64,000 nucleotides of DNA from an uncultured Sinobacteraceae bacterium (GCA_903822975.1 CAIJRD010000012.1:558001-622000); one strand, 5' to 3'. Counted from the first letter of the stretch, positions 23,595 to 32,419 are shown. A program made the numbers and translations. The notes: generated by a model not told the origin, from the letters alone.

Positions 23595-24629
23595 TCAGTC
23601 GGCGACCTTGATCAGCAACTTGCCGAGATTGCGGCCCTCGAACAGCCCCTGAAATGCTTCCGGCGCGTTCTCGAGACCGTTGACGACTTCTTCCAGCGGC
23701 TTGACGCTGCCCGCCGCAAGCCAGGCCTGCATGTCGCGGTGAAACGCCGCCGCGTATTGACGAATGTGATCGAACACCACAAGGCCGCGCAGTTGCAGTC
23801 GCCGGTTGATCAGTTCGTTGAGCAGACTCATGCTGTATTGATACTTGCCGCTGTAAACCGGCTCGCCGATGCGCGGCGTGTCCATCAAACCGCAGGCGGC
23901 GATGCGCGCGTTGCGATTCAGCAGTGGCATCACCGCATCGAGCGCCTTGCCGCCGATGGTGTCGACGAACACGTCGATCCCCTGACTGCAGGCCGTGCGC
24001 AATTTGCCGGCGAAGTCAGAGCTGCGATGATCGACGCAGGCATCGAAGCCGAGCAGATCGACCGCAATGCGGCACTTCTCCGCACCGCCGGCGATACCGA
24101 CGACGCGACAGCCTTTGAGTTTGGCGATCTGGCCGGCGATTTGTCCGAGTCCACCGGTCGCGGTGCCGACGACGACGGATTCACCAGATTTCGGTGGCGC
24201 CAGTTCATGCAGGGCAACATAGGCGCCAAATGCAGAAGCGCCATACGCGCTGAGTGCCTGTGAGGGATGCCCACTGCAGAAGTCGAGCTTGCGCACGCGG
24301 CTGCCGTCCGACACGCCGTAGTCCTGCCAGCCCCAGAATCCGCTGAGCAGTTCGCCAACCTTGTACGCAGGATTGTTCGATTCTTCGACGCGGCCGACGG
24401 TCGGCCCCACCATCACGTCACCGAGTGCGACCGGCTCGGCGTCGCTGCTGATGCGCTTGACGCGGGCGTACAGCATTACATCGAGCGACAGCCACAGGGT
24501 GCGCAATCGCAATTGACCGTCGGAGATCGCCGGCACCGCGCTGTTGTCGAGTTGAAAGCAATTTGCGGTGGGAACGATGTACCGCGGTCGCTCGACAACC
24601 AACACACGCCGGTTGATGTTCATCGACAT
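23595..24629 (-). CDS. NADP-dependent medium-chain oxidoreductase (CurA/PTGR-like)
   Basis: Zinc-free MDR protein of 344 residues in the leukotriene-B4-dehydrogenase/CurA group. It has RTLWLSLDVMLYARVK and GDVMVGPTVGRVEESN near the N-terminus, the NADP loop VVVGTATGGLGQIAGQIAKLKG and VFVDTIGGKALDAVMPLL. Such enzymes reduce C=C bonds conjugated to carbonyls. The start at 24629 has GAGGAGAG directly upstream; a longer frame would cross the operator at 24717-24736 and is rejected. It is the first gene of the dehydrogenase operon, divergent from the hydroxylase reductase. Confidence 0.85.
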   Translation of the reverse strand: MSMNINRRVLVVERPRYIVPTANCFQLDNSAVPAISDGQLRLRTLWLSLDVMLYARVKRISSDAEPVALGDVMVGPTVGRVEESNNPAYKVGELLSGFWGWQDYGVSDGSRVRKLDFCSGHPSQALSAYGASAFGAYVALHELAPPKSGESVVVGTATGGLGQIAGQIAKLKGCRVVGIAGGAEKCRIAVDLLGFDACVDHRSSDFAGKLRTACSQGIDVFVDTIGGKALDAVMPLLNRNARIAACGLMDTPRIGEPVYSGKYQYSMSLLNELINRRLQLRGLVVFDHIRQYAAAFHRDMQAWLAAGSVKPLEEVVNGLENAPEAFQGLFEGRNLGKLLIKVAD

Positions 24630-24716
24630 TCGCTCTCCTCGTACACCGATCGCGCCGATCGCGCCGACGTTTATTGTTGCAACGCATCCGGGTTGTAGGA
24701 TGCGTGCTTGTACATA

Positions 24717-24736
24717 ACGATATGGTAGCTTACGAT
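24717..24736. promoter_or_regulatory. Palindromic operator O3 in the divergent dehydrogenase/reductase promoter
   Basis: ACGATATGGTAGCTTACGAT, matching the six-site consensus at TATG (5-8), TA (15-16) and T20. It lies 88 bp above the minus-strand reductase start and 124 bp above the plus-strand ferredoxin-reductase gene, so one bound repressor could silence both directions. Confidence 0.62.
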
Positions 24737-24743
24737 ACTTAAA

Positions 24744-24782
24744 CAAGCTAGCACGTCAAGCTAGAACATCAAGCTAGTACAT
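24744..24782. repeat. Three 13-bp direct repeats, CAAGCTAGNACRT
   Basis: CAAGCTAGCACGT, CAAGCTAGAACAT and CAAGCTAGTACAT follow one another without spacers, between operator O3 and the ferredoxin-reductase gene. The array looks like an iteron-type or cooperative binding site and is not present at the other operators. Confidence 0.8.
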
Positions 24783-24859
24783 CTAAGAGCCGCGCACATC
24801 CGCCTGCAGGCATTCGCAGGCAAACCCGATGCAGCGCCGACCGTAGGCTGGAGGCATCG

Positions 24860-25930
24860 ATGGGGCTGTTCAAGTCGCTGTTTGGGCAAAAAGAGGCGAA
24901 GCTCGTCAACGTCGCCCCGTTCGGCTCGCAGTTCGAAGTCCCCAGCGGGCAGACCATGCTCGAAGCCGCGCTCGCTGCCGGCGTGCCATTTCCGCACAAC
25001 TGCACGGTCGGCACCTGCGGCTCTTGCAAGTGCAAACTGAAAACCGGTCGGGTCAACGCGCTCACCGATTTCGGCTACACACTGTCGCAGCAGGAGATCG
25101 CAGCCGGCTTCATCCTCGCGTGCCAGGCGATTCCGCGCGATGCGCTGACCGAAGTCGAAGTGGAGAGCCAGGCGCTCGATGCGCCCGCGCCGGAAGGCTT
25201 CGTCGCGACCTTGGCGGAAACCACGTCGCTGACGCACGACATCCTGCGCGTGACGCTGACGCTCGACCGGCCGATCAAGTTCGTCGCGGGCCAGTACGCG
25301 AACCTCAAATATCCGAACATCCGCCGCGCACGGAATTACTCGTTCGCCGATGCGCCCGATCGCGACGGCCGCAGCACGCTCAACTTCTTCGTGCGCAAGG
25401 TGCCGGGCGGCGCATTCACCGAAGATCTATTCGCCGGCAAGCTGGCCGGTGTTCCACTCGATCTGGAAGGACCGCACGGCAGCTTTCACTTGCATCCCGG
25501 TGACGCGCCGATGATCTGCATAGCCGGCGGCAGTGGACTGGCGCCGCTGCTGAGCCTGCTGGAGGACGCGCGCAAGAACCGCGTTAAACGGCCCTGTGCC
25601 TTCCTGTTCGGCGCACGCACGCAGGCCGACCTGTACGGCCTCGATCAGATTCAGCAGATCGCCAATGGCTGGGCCGACCAATTCGTGTTCCTGCCGGTGT
25701 TGTCGCACGAGCCCGCCGACAGCAGCTGGAAGGGTGCGCGCGGTCTGGTTACGCAGTTCATTACCGATGCGCTGCCCGGAACCGACTTCGCGACTGCGCA
25801 AGGCTACATGTGTGGACCGCCTGGAATGATCGACGCCGGCATCGCCTCGATGACCGAGATCGGCATGCCGCTGGAAGCGATCTTCTATGACAAGTTCACC
25901 GACGAAAGCCACAGCGCGAAGATGCCGTGA
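24860..25930 (+). CDS. Xylene/cymene monooxygenase-type electron transfer protein (2Fe-2S, FAD, NAD)
   Basis: XylA/CymAb-like reductase of 356 residues. A plant-type [2Fe-2S] ferredoxin domain comes first (Cys48, Cys53, Cys56, Cys88 in HNCTVGTCGSCKC and FILACQA). An FAD domain (RARNYSFAD, then PGGAFTEDLF) and an NAD domain (GGSGLAPLLSLLED, ending YMCGPPGMID) follow. It takes electrons from NADH and passes them to a membrane di-iron hydroxylase. The matching hydroxylase gene is at 31229-32353 in a separate transcript, unlike the adjacent arrangement known for XylMA and CymA. Both transcripts have the shared operator. Confidence 0.88.
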   Translation: MGLFKSLFGQKEAKLVNVAPFGSQFEVPSGQTMLEAALAAGVPFPHNCTVGTCGSCKCKLKTGRVNALTDFGYTLSQQEIAAGFILACQAIPRDALTEVEVESQALDAPAPEGFVATLAETTSLTHDILRVTLTLDRPIKFVAGQYANLKYPNIRRARNYSFADAPDRDGRSTLNFFVRKVPGGAFTEDLFAGKLAGVPLDLEGPHGSFHLHPGDAPMICIAGGSGLAPLLSLLEDARKNRVKRPCAFLFGARTQADLYGLDQIQQIANGWADQFVFLPVLSHEPADSSWKGARGLVTQFITDALPGTDFATAQGYMCGPPGMIDAGIASMTEIGMPLEAIFYDKFTDESHSAKMP

Positions 25931-26101
25931 GCGCTCGCTCGACAGTTGTCTCCGCCGATATTGTTTGGTGACGAGAGTGACTTCGGCCGTGTACTCACTC
26001 GCACCACAGCAGCAACTTCACTGAGTTTCCCGTTCCGCCCGTTTACACGCGCGTACCGCATCTGCCGAATCGCCGTCTCGCAATGCCACAGGAGTATTTC
26101 G

Positions 26102-26461
26102 ATGAATCTTCCGATGAGTTTGCTGCAGATCGCCTTCATTTTTTTCGCCTTGATCGCCGCAGGTGGACTGCTGATGGCTGGCCTGATCGCCGGCAAGATC
26201 GGCATTCCGCCGTGGCTTGGTCCCGTGCATGGACTCGGCGCGCTGGCCGCACTTGGCGTTCTGCTGGCAGCAGTTTTGAAGACACCCGATGCACCGCAGC
26301 ACGCCTGGTGGGCGCTGTACGTGTTCGCGGCCGGTTTCGCCGGTGGCGTGTTCTTGTTCCGCGTGTTGTTCCGCAATCGCGTGCCGATGCTGGCGATGGT
26401 TGCCGCGCACGGCTCGCTCGGCGCGATCGGTCTCTATCTGCTGTACGGCGCGGCGTTCTAG
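26102..26461 (+). CDS. Small four-TM membrane protein of unknown function
   Basis: Hydrophobic 119-residue protein with four likely TM helices: LLQIAFIFFALIAAGGLLMAGLIAG, PVHGLGALAALGVLLAAVL, HAWWALYVFAAGFAGGVFLF and MLAMVAAHGSLGAIGLYLLYG (parts shown). His residues occur at PVHGLG, APQHAWW and AAHGSLG, all near membrane borders, which would allow metal or haem binding but prove nothing. AGGAG stands 8 bases ahead of ATG 26102; a longer frame from 25946 is not supported. It sits between the hydroxylase reductase and the porin, all on the plus strand, probably in one transcript. Confidence 0.72.
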   Translation: MNLPMSLLQIAFIFFALIAAGGLLMAGLIAGKIGIPPWLGPVHGLGALAALGVLLAAVLKTPDAPQHAWWALYVFAAGFAGGVFLFRVLFRNRVPMLAMVAAHGSLGAIGLYLLYGAAF

Positions 26462-26523
26462 TCGCGGCACGACACTTACATCCGGCGTCGCGGCGCCCTG
26501 CCTGATCCACCCGACTTTCGCTC

Positions 26524-27798
26524 ATGCGCTTACGCTTGATTCCTCTGGTTGCCGCTTGCGGCCTGGCACCCTTCAGCGCACACGCAACCCTCGGCGTGTT
26601 CGAACACGGCTCCGGCATCAAGGCGCTCGGCGCCGGCGGCGTCAGCTTCGTCAATGCGGAGGATACCGGTGCGATCGCGGCAAACCCCGCCAGCGCGCTG
26701 GAACTCGGCAGTCGCTACGACCTCGGCATCGATCTGCTGATGCCGGACGCGCGGGCGCGCATCGCCGGCAACAGCCTGGGTCCGGACAAGACGTACGATT
26801 CGGATGCGCACCACTACTACTTCATTCCGCAGGCCGGCATCAGCTTCCCGATTGCGCCGAACTGGGCCGCGGGCATTACGGCTTACGCCGCCGGCATCGG
26901 TCCGGACTACACGCAGAGCCCCTATGCGCGATTTGCGTCGCCGGCGGTTGCGAGCCAGTCGCAGAGTGCCAGTCTGGCGGTGAAGATCTCCGGACTATCG
27001 CTGGCGCTGGCGCACAGTCCCTGGCCCGGTCAGACGTTCGGCATTGCGGTGAACTTTCAGCACGAGACGGTCGATGCCAAGGGACTGTTGCCGTTCGCCG
27101 GGCTTTCACAGGCACCGGACGAAGTCAGCAACGTCGGCAAGCACGGCGCATTCGGCGGCAGCCTGATGGCCGGCTGGAGCGGACGCCTGACGCCTTGGCT
27201 GAATGCCGGCGCCTCGTACCGTTCAAAGAGCTATTCGCAGAAGATTCACCAGTACGCGGGGCTGCTGCCCGATTCCGGCGAACTGGAACTGCCGGCGATC
27301 TATGGCGCGGCGCTGGCGTTCAAGCCGCTGCCGCAGCTGACCATCGAGACCGAGTTTTCACGACAGCAGTATTCATCGCGCCATGCGTTCGGCAATACCA
27401 TCGACGTACTTGCGCAGGGCAAGCCACTCGGTTCGTCGGATGGGCCCGGCTTCGGTTGGGGCGACCAGAATGCCTACAAGCTCGGCGTGGTGTATCAGGC
27501 CACACCGGATCTGCGACTGCGCGCCGGTTACATCTACGCAACCGCAAGCTTTCCGCCTTCGCAGACGCTGTTCAATCTGCTCGCGCCGGCGACGCTACGC
27601 AATCACTACACGCTCGGTGCAACCTGGGGTTTTCTGCCGCGCTATGAGGTATCGGGCTATGCCGCGCTGGCACAGCAGCGGCAGGTCTCCGGCCACGATT
27701 CGATTCCGGCCGCGTTCGGCGGCGGCGAGGCCAGTATCTCGAACGAGATGTTCCTGGTCGGCGTGTCGATCGGCCATCGCTTCGGACTGACGCAGTAA
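26524..27798 (+). CDS. FadL/TodX-family outer-membrane hydrocarbon porin
   Basis: Outer-membrane beta-barrel of 424 residues in the OmpP1/FadL/TodX group. A signal peptide (MRLRLIPLVAACGLAPFSAHA) is followed by the hatch-type N-terminus GSGIKALGAGGVSFVNAEDTGAIAANPASAL and alternating barrel strands to GVSIGHRFGLTQ. These channels move hydrophobic molecules such as fatty acids, toluene or xylene through the outer membrane. Known p-cymene and toluene clusters also carry such a gene (CymD, TodX), which supports uptake of the pathway substrate here. Confidence 0.88.
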   Translation: MRLRLIPLVAACGLAPFSAHATLGVFEHGSGIKALGAGGVSFVNAEDTGAIAANPASALELGSRYDLGIDLLMPDARARIAGNSLGPDKTYDSDAHHYYFIPQAGISFPIAPNWAAGITAYAAGIGPDYTQSPYARFASPAVASQSQSASLAVKISGLSLALAHSPWPGQTFGIAVNFQHETVDAKGLLPFAGLSQAPDEVSNVGKHGAFGGSLMAGWSGRLTPWLNAGASYRSKSYSQKIHQYAGLLPDSGELELPAIYGAALAFKPLPQLTIETEFSRQQYSSRHAFGNTIDVLAQGKPLGSSDGPGFGWGDQNAYKLGVVYQATPDLRLRAGYIYATASFPPSQTLFNLLAPATLRNHYTLGATWGFLPRYEVSGYAALAQQRQVSGHDSIPAAFGGGEASISNEMFLVGVSIGHRFGLTQ

Positions 27799-27840
27799 CG
27801 ACGCGAAGGCAGGCTGGCCGAAGGCGCCGCGCGGTCAATA

Positions 27841-27916
27841 ATCCGCTCGCGATTCCGCTCGAGATTCCGAGCGCGATTCCGAGCGGGATTCCGATCTCGA
27901 TTCCTGTCGGGATTCC
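27841..27916. repeat. Imperfect GATTCC repeats
   Basis: GATTCC recurs about seven times at roughly 11-12 bp spacing (CGCGATTCCGCTCGAGATTCC and similar) in the 264-bp gap between convergent porin and isomerase-like genes. The repeat holds no gene and could be a degenerate satellite. Confidence 0.7.
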
Positions 27917-28062
27917 ATTCGTTCTTCAGCGAGTCGACGACGACTGTACGGCACTCGCAAGGCGATCACGCGTGCTGGATTTGCGTAGCACTCGAACACG
28001 TCCGATTCGAGTCGCGACGACCGCCGTTTCGCAGCCGTCGCCTTCGAGTCCGGACCAGGGTC

Positions 28063-28542
28063 TTACGGCGTCGAGTTCGTTAGCGCCTGCTTGGCGATCA
28101 TGAACACGGCGACGATCGAGATCACCGCAAACAGCAGCGCCGGTGCGAGGCCGATGATCGACGCCAGATTCGAAGGCCCGTACTGGTTCGATGCAAAGCT
28201 GATCGCACGATTCGGCGCGAACAGTGCCGCCCAATAGAACACCGTGTTGGCCCAGCCGGTTCCGACCAGCATCCAGTAGAGGCGGCGCGACTGCTGCGCG
28301 CTCGCACCGATCACCGGCAGGATCAGCGCGACGATCATGATCAGGAACGCGTTCATCATGCCGCCGATGTGCGCGCGCACCCAGGCGTCGGTCTTGCCCG
28401 GAATACCCATCGGGATGATATTGCCCGGAATCAGTTCGAGTCCGCCGAGCAGGCTCACCAGCAATCCGATTCCGGCGCACATGCCGATCAGCAAAATCAC
28501 TGCGCCCTGACCAATCATCTTCTTCTGCAATTGTCCCAGCAT
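28063..28542 (-). CDS. Styrene-oxide-isomerase-like membrane protein
   Basis: Membrane protein of 159 residues with four TM segments, resembling StyC styrene oxide isomerase along its length: GGLELIPGNIIPMGIPGKTDAW, WVRAHIGGMMNAF, GTGWANTVFYW, FAPNRAISFASNQYGP and GLAPALLFAVIS. His58, Asn64 and Tyr103 fall at the same numbers as residues I recall for the StyC haem/active site. StyC is a haem-b enzyme that converts styrene oxide to phenylacetaldehyde by Meinwald rearrangement. The start at 28542 is set by the homology and by GGGAGAAGG upstream. It ends an apparent enoyl-CoA hydratase / ligase / isomerase series. No styrene monooxygenase gene is visible, so the substrate is open. Confidence 0.8.
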   Translation of the reverse strand: MLGQLQKKMIGQGAVILLIGMCAGIGLLVSLLGGLELIPGNIIPMGIPGKTDAWVRAHIGGMMNAFLIMIVALILPVIGASAQQSRRLYWMLVGTGWANTVFYWAALFAPNRAISFASNQYGPSNLASIIGLAPALLFAVISIVAVFMIAKQALTNSTP

Positions 28543-28661
28543 CACCTTCTCCCTTTGCCGTAACGCGCAGGTGCGCGCGCCTTGCTTATGCATCGCGCCG
28601 GATCGCGACGCCCCCTGAACAATTCCGCACCGCTGGACTTTCGACTTTCAGCTTGCAAGCT

Positions 28662-30233
28662 TCAGCTTGCGACTTTCTGCAGCGCGACGGCGAGTTGATC
28701 GCGCACCGCACGCTTGAGAACCTTGCCGGTTGCGGTCATCGGCAGCGCTTCGACGAAGTGAACCGACTTTGGCACCTTGTAACCCGCGATCAAGCTGCGG
28801 CAATGCGCGATTACTTCCTCGCTGCTGAGCGTGGCGTTCTCGGCGACGATGATCACCGCCGTGACGCGCTCACCCCATCGTTCGTCGGGCAGACCGATGA
28901 CGGTGGACACGCGCACCGCCGGATGTTTCTGCAGCGCCTGTTCGACTTCGCCCGAATAGACGTTCTCGCCACCGGTGACGATCATGTCTTTGACGCGATC
29001 GACGATGTACAGCAGCCCTTCCGCATCACGATAACCGGCATCGCCGGTGCGATACCAGCCGTTGTTGAGCACCGCAGCGGTCGCCTCGGGCTGATTCCAG
29101 TAACCGCCGAACAACGCTGGCGAGCGCACGACGAATTCGCCGGTCGCACCGTCGGGCAGCTCCTTGCCTTCCGCATCGACGATCTTGACTTCGATCAGCG
29201 GCAGCGGGGTGCCGCAGGCGCGCAGCCGCGGCTCGTTGTTGATGTCGTGCTGTTCCGGCCGCAGCAGCGTGATCGCGCCCGACGATTCGGTAGCACCGTA
29301 GAACTGCATGAACTGGCATTTCATTTCGGCCAGCGCGCGCTGCAGCAGCCGCGAGCTGATCGGAGAACCGGCGTACATCACCAGACGCAGCGAAGAGAAA
29401 TCCGTTGTCGCGGCGTCCGGATGATCGAGCAGCATCTGGATCGCGGTGGGCACCAGCGCGCAGATGGTCGGACGATCGCGCTCGATCAGCTTCAGCGTGC
29501 GACCCGGATCGAGCGCAGGCAGGATCGAAACGGTCGAACCGTTGTAGAGCGATTGCACCGACAGGCCGGTACCGACCAAGTGAAAGTTAGGCATCACCAT
29601 CAGCATCACATCGTCGGCCTGCCATTGCAGCGCGGGCTCGAAGTGTTCGCACAGGCGCATGTAGAAAAAGCCGCGATGCGTCAGCTGCACGCCTTTGGGC
29701 TTGCCGGTGGTGCCGGAGGTGTAGATCAAGACACCGGTATCTTCCGGCGCGATCGGCGCTTGCGGATCGATCGGCGCCACTGCGCCGATCCAGGCTTCGA
29801 ACTCGCCGGGTTCGTTGCTGCTGGAATCGAACTGGATGCAGCGGAATGCATTGGCACAGCGCGATTGCAGCGACTTCGCCATGGCTGCGAATTCACGATC
29901 AACCAAAATCACCGGGCAGCCGGCGTCCTCGATGACCAGCTGCAGTTCGGGTTCGGACAAGCGCCAGTTCAGCGGCGTTACCGCACAGCCGGCCTTGGCC
30001 GCGCCGAACAGTGCTTCGAAATACCGCGCAGAGTTCTTACCGATGAAGCCGATATGCGAACGATGAGCAACCCGCTCGGCGATCAGGGCGGCGCCGATGG
30101 CATTGCTCGTTTCTTCGAGCTGGCCAAAACTGCGCGCGCCGGCAGCGTCGATCAGTGCGAGCTTATCGGGCTGCGTACGCGCGTAATAGCGTGGAATGTC
30201 GGCGAGTGTTTTGATATCCGAATAAAGCCACAT
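28662..30233 (-). CDS. Acyl-CoA ligase (AMP-binding)
   Basis: ANL-superfamily CoA ligase of 523 residues. It carries IYTSGTTGKPKGVQLTHRG (ATP phosphate loop), FYGATESSGAITLL, DRVKDMIVTGGENVYSGEVEQAL (hinge) and ATGKVLKRAVRDQL (catalytic Lys). The closely similar hinge links it to the partial ligase at the window start. The ATG at 30233 has AGGGA seven bases ahead and begins MWLYSDIKTLADIPRYYA, a normal N-terminus; a longer frame would reach the hydratase stop region. It lies 61 bp after an enoyl-CoA hydratase gene, pointing to CoA activation and beta-oxidation of an acid. Confidence 0.9.
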   Translation of the reverse strand: MWLYSDIKTLADIPRYYARTQPDKLALIDAAGARSFGQLEETSNAIGAALIAERVAHRSHIGFIGKNSARYFEALFGAAKAGCAVTPLNWRLSEPELQLVIEDAGCPVILVDREFAAMAKSLQSRCANAFRCIQFDSSSNEPGEFEAWIGAVAPIDPQAPIAPEDTGVLIYTSGTTGKPKGVQLTHRGFFYMRLCEHFEPALQWQADDVMLMVMPNFHLVGTGLSVQSLYNGSTVSILPALDPGRTLKLIERDRPTICALVPTAIQMLLDHPDAATTDFSSLRLVMYAGSPISSRLLQRALAEMKCQFMQFYGATESSGAITLLRPEQHDINNEPRLRACGTPLPLIEVKIVDAEGKELPDGATGEFVVRSPALFGGYWNQPEATAAVLNNGWYRTGDAGYRDAEGLLYIVDRVKDMIVTGGENVYSGEVEQALQKHPAVRVSTVIGLPDERWGERVTAVIIVAENATLSSEEVIAHCRSLIAGYKVPKSVHFVEALPMTATGKVLKRAVRDQLAVALQKVAS

Positions 30234-30294
30234 AGCTGTTCCCTGCTGCTTTGATCCGCCGCGCGGTTCTGGCGCGAACGCTTTTGGTACCGCG

Positions 30295-31083
30295 TTAGCG
30301 CCCCTGGAATTGCGCCGGCCGTTTTTCAACAAATGCCAAGATCCCTTCGCGCGCATCGCTGGTCGCCGCCGCGCGCGTCAGTGCTTGCGCTTCGTCTTCG
30401 AGCTGCGCTTCATAAGGCTGGCCGAGTGCGCGGCTGAAGATGCGGCGAATCTCGCCATAGGCACGCGTCGGCCCCTTGCTCAACTTGATCGCAGCGGCCT
30501 CGGCGGCGGCGGCGACACTTGCATCGTCGACGACTTCGTCGACCAGTCCGGTCGACAGCGCCTGATCGGCGCTCAAGGTTTCATTCAGGATCAGGAACCG
30601 CCGCGCGCGTGCCAGTCCCATGCGCGACGACAGGCCGAAGGAAGCACCGGCGTCGCAGCTGTAGCCGATCTGCGGATACGCCGCGCCGAAGCGCGCCGAT
30701 TTCGCCGCGAACACCAGATCGCAATTGGCGACCATCGCAACCGCACCGCCCATTGCCGTGGCGTGCACGCAGGCGACCATCGGCGCATTCAAGCGCGCGA
30801 GTCGCGCCATGCCCATGTGCAGGCCGGCGGTCCACTCGCGGATCTTGTTCGGCAGCGTATCGAGCGATTGCGCAAACATCTGGATATCGCCACCGACGCT
30901 GAAAAAGCGGCCATTGGCGGTGAGCAGCACCGCACGCACGTCGTCGCGGCCGGCCAGCTCATTGGCGGCTGTAGCGATATCGGCGCAGAAACTGGCGTTG
31001 AACGGATTGCCCTTTTGCGGCTGGTTCAAGGTCAGTCTGGCGAGTCCATCGGCGATGCTGAGTTCGATTGATTCGTAAGTCAT
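30295..31083 (-). CDS. Enoyl-CoA hydratase/isomerase family protein
   Basis: Crotonase-fold protein of 262 residues. The oxyanion-hole segments are FFSVGGDIQMFAQ and HATAMGGAVAMVANCDLV. At the usual catalytic Glu position it has GYSCDAGASFGLSSRMG, where Asp replaces Glu as in PaaG-like isomerases and some hydratases. It would add water to, or shift the double bond of, an enoyl-CoA. It stands just below the terminator of the hydroxylase transcript and starts the hydratase / ligase / isomerase-like set. Confidence 0.9.
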   Translation of the reverse strand: MTYESIELSIADGLARLTLNQPQKGNPFNASFCADIATAANELAGRDDVRAVLLTANGRFFSVGGDIQMFAQSLDTLPNKIREWTAGLHMGMARLARLNAPMVACVHATAMGGAVAMVANCDLVFAAKSARFGAAYPQIGYSCDAGASFGLSSRMGLARARRFLILNETLSADQALSTGLVDEVVDDASVAAAAEAAAIKLSKGPTRAYGEIRRIFSRALGQPYEAQLEDEAQALTRAAATSDAREGILAFVEKRPAQFQGR

Positions 31084-31159
31084 ACGGTATATCGGCCTTA
31101 GGCTGGTTTCCTCGGCGCGGCGGCCGCTGCACGGCAGGGAGTGGCCACGACGTCCGGAT

Positions 31160-31199
31160 TAAAAAAAGCGCTGCCAGGCAGGTGAAACCTGGCAGCGCT
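31160..31199 (-). terminator. Rho-independent terminator after the hydroxylase gene
   Basis: AGCGCTGCCAGG (31167-31178) and CCTGGCAGCGCT (31188-31199) form a perfect 12-bp stem with a 9-base loop. On the minus strand it is followed by a run of seven T, 30 bp after the hydroxylase stop. It should end the acyl-CoA dehydrogenase / hydroxylase transcript. Confidence 0.93.
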
Positions 31200-31228
31200 C
31201 AAATCCCCATAGGAGGAGGGATACAGTT

Positions 31229-32353
31229 TTAGATGCCGACGGTCGCCGATTTGCGCGCCTGTACCTGTGGCTCGTTCTGCCAATCAGGCCAGCCGGCGGC
31301 GCGATTCTGCTTGGCGGCGATCGCCAACTCGTCGGGGGTGGCGAATTCCAGATCCCAGCGCTTCAGCGCCGGCTTGATGATGGTCTCGTGCCACAACGGC
31401 GGAATCAGCGCCGACAAGAAGCAGACGAACACGCTCGGCATCGGAATCGATTCCTTGTGCGGCGCCAGCTTGTAATAGACCTGATAGGAATTCAGATGAT
31501 GATCGGCGTGGTTGGTGATCTCGAACGCGACCGTGCGCGAGAACCAGCCCAGATGGTTCCAGACATGACGCCGGCCAATGGTCGCGCCTTTCAGACGCAC
31601 CAGACCGTAGTGCTGGAAGTAGTTGAACGACTCGACCCAGACGCGCGCGACGATCTGTGCGGCGAGCCCGCAGATGTTCGCGGTGATGCCGCCGATCGCA
31701 TAGAGCACGATGTGAAACAGCACCAGCGCCAGCAATGCGCGATACAGGCGGTGACGGATATTCCAGCGGCTCAGGCCACGCTTCTGCAGCGCATTGCCTT
31801 CCATGCGCAGCGCGTAGCGCGTGCTCTCCAGCAGCGCACGGCCGGTGAAACTGTAGAGGCCGACGCCCCGCGCAGCGGTATCGCCGTCCTCGGTGGTGGC
31901 GACATCGATGTGATGGCCGACGACGTGGCCGATGTCACGCGTACAGTCGAGATAGCACAGCTGTACATAGTGACCGATGAATCGCGGCAGCTTGCCGCGC
32001 ATGTGATACAGCTCGTGCGAAGCGGGCACCAGCGGAATCACGCCCATCCAGCCGACGCTCAGCACGCCGCCGATCATCTGCGCGGTGGTCAGGTGCTCGA
32101 CCGAAATGCGCCAGGCGAACGCCAGGTACAGCAGCAAGGGGCCGATCGCGCAGATCCAGATCGGCAGATTCGCCAGCGAGGCGTTGGTCATCTTGCGCAG
32201 GCTGTAGTCGCGCGGCAGCACGGTATCGAGGAGCGCCAGCGCCGGGAACGTCAGGATGCCGAGCCAGACGTAATCGCCACCCATGAACATGCCGGCGAAT
32301 GCGATGCCGAGCACCAGTACGGGGGTCCAGTATTTCAAATAGTCACTCATCAT
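31229..32353 (-). CDS. Membrane di-iron hydroxylase, XylM/CymAa/AlkB family
   Basis: Integral membrane hydroxylase of 374 residues. The histidine boxes expected for the di-iron site are HELYH (113-117), HVVGHH (143-148) and NHADHH (281-286), with further His248 (FQHYG) and His267. Hydrophobic segments lie around 10-45, 62-82, 92-110 and 205-235. It oxidises a methyl group to a primary alcohol using O2 and electrons from a XylA-like reductase (24860-25930). With the CymR-like regulator, p-cymene methyl hydroxylation is the preferred reading; xylene or alkane substrates remain possible. Start ATGATG follows GGAGAGAG. Confidence 0.88.
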   Translation of the reverse strand: MMSDYLKYWTPVLVLGIAFAGMFMGGDYVWLGILTFPALALLDTVLPRDYSLRKMTNASLANLPIWICAIGPLLLYLAFAWRISVEHLTTAQMIGGVLSVGWMGVIPLVPASHELYHMRGKLPRFIGHYVQLCYLDCTRDIGHVVGHHIDVATTEDGDTAARGVGLYSFTGRALLESTRYALRMEGNALQKRGLSRWNIRHRLYRALLALVLFHIVLYAIGGITANICGLAAQIVARVWVESFNYFQHYGLVRLKGATIGRRHVWNHLGWFSRTVAFEITNHADHHLNSYQVYYKLAPHKESIPMPSVFVCFLSALIPPLWHETIIKPALKRWDLEFATPDELAIAAKQNRAAGWPDWQNEPQVQARKSATVGI

Positions 32354-32419
32354 CTCTCTCCAGATATCCCTCTACAGAACGCGGCTTTGCAATCCACCGC
32401 ACCAGACTTTGGTTAGGCT

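Noticed and set aside
24629-24746. Upstream extension of the medium-chain reductase
   Set aside because: It would translate through operator O3; the ATG at 24629 has a good ribosome site and the right family N-terminus.
31075-31095. TACGGTATA sequence resembling an operator before the enoyl-CoA hydratase gene
   Set aside because: The TATG overlaps the start codon itself and the second TA core is out of register.
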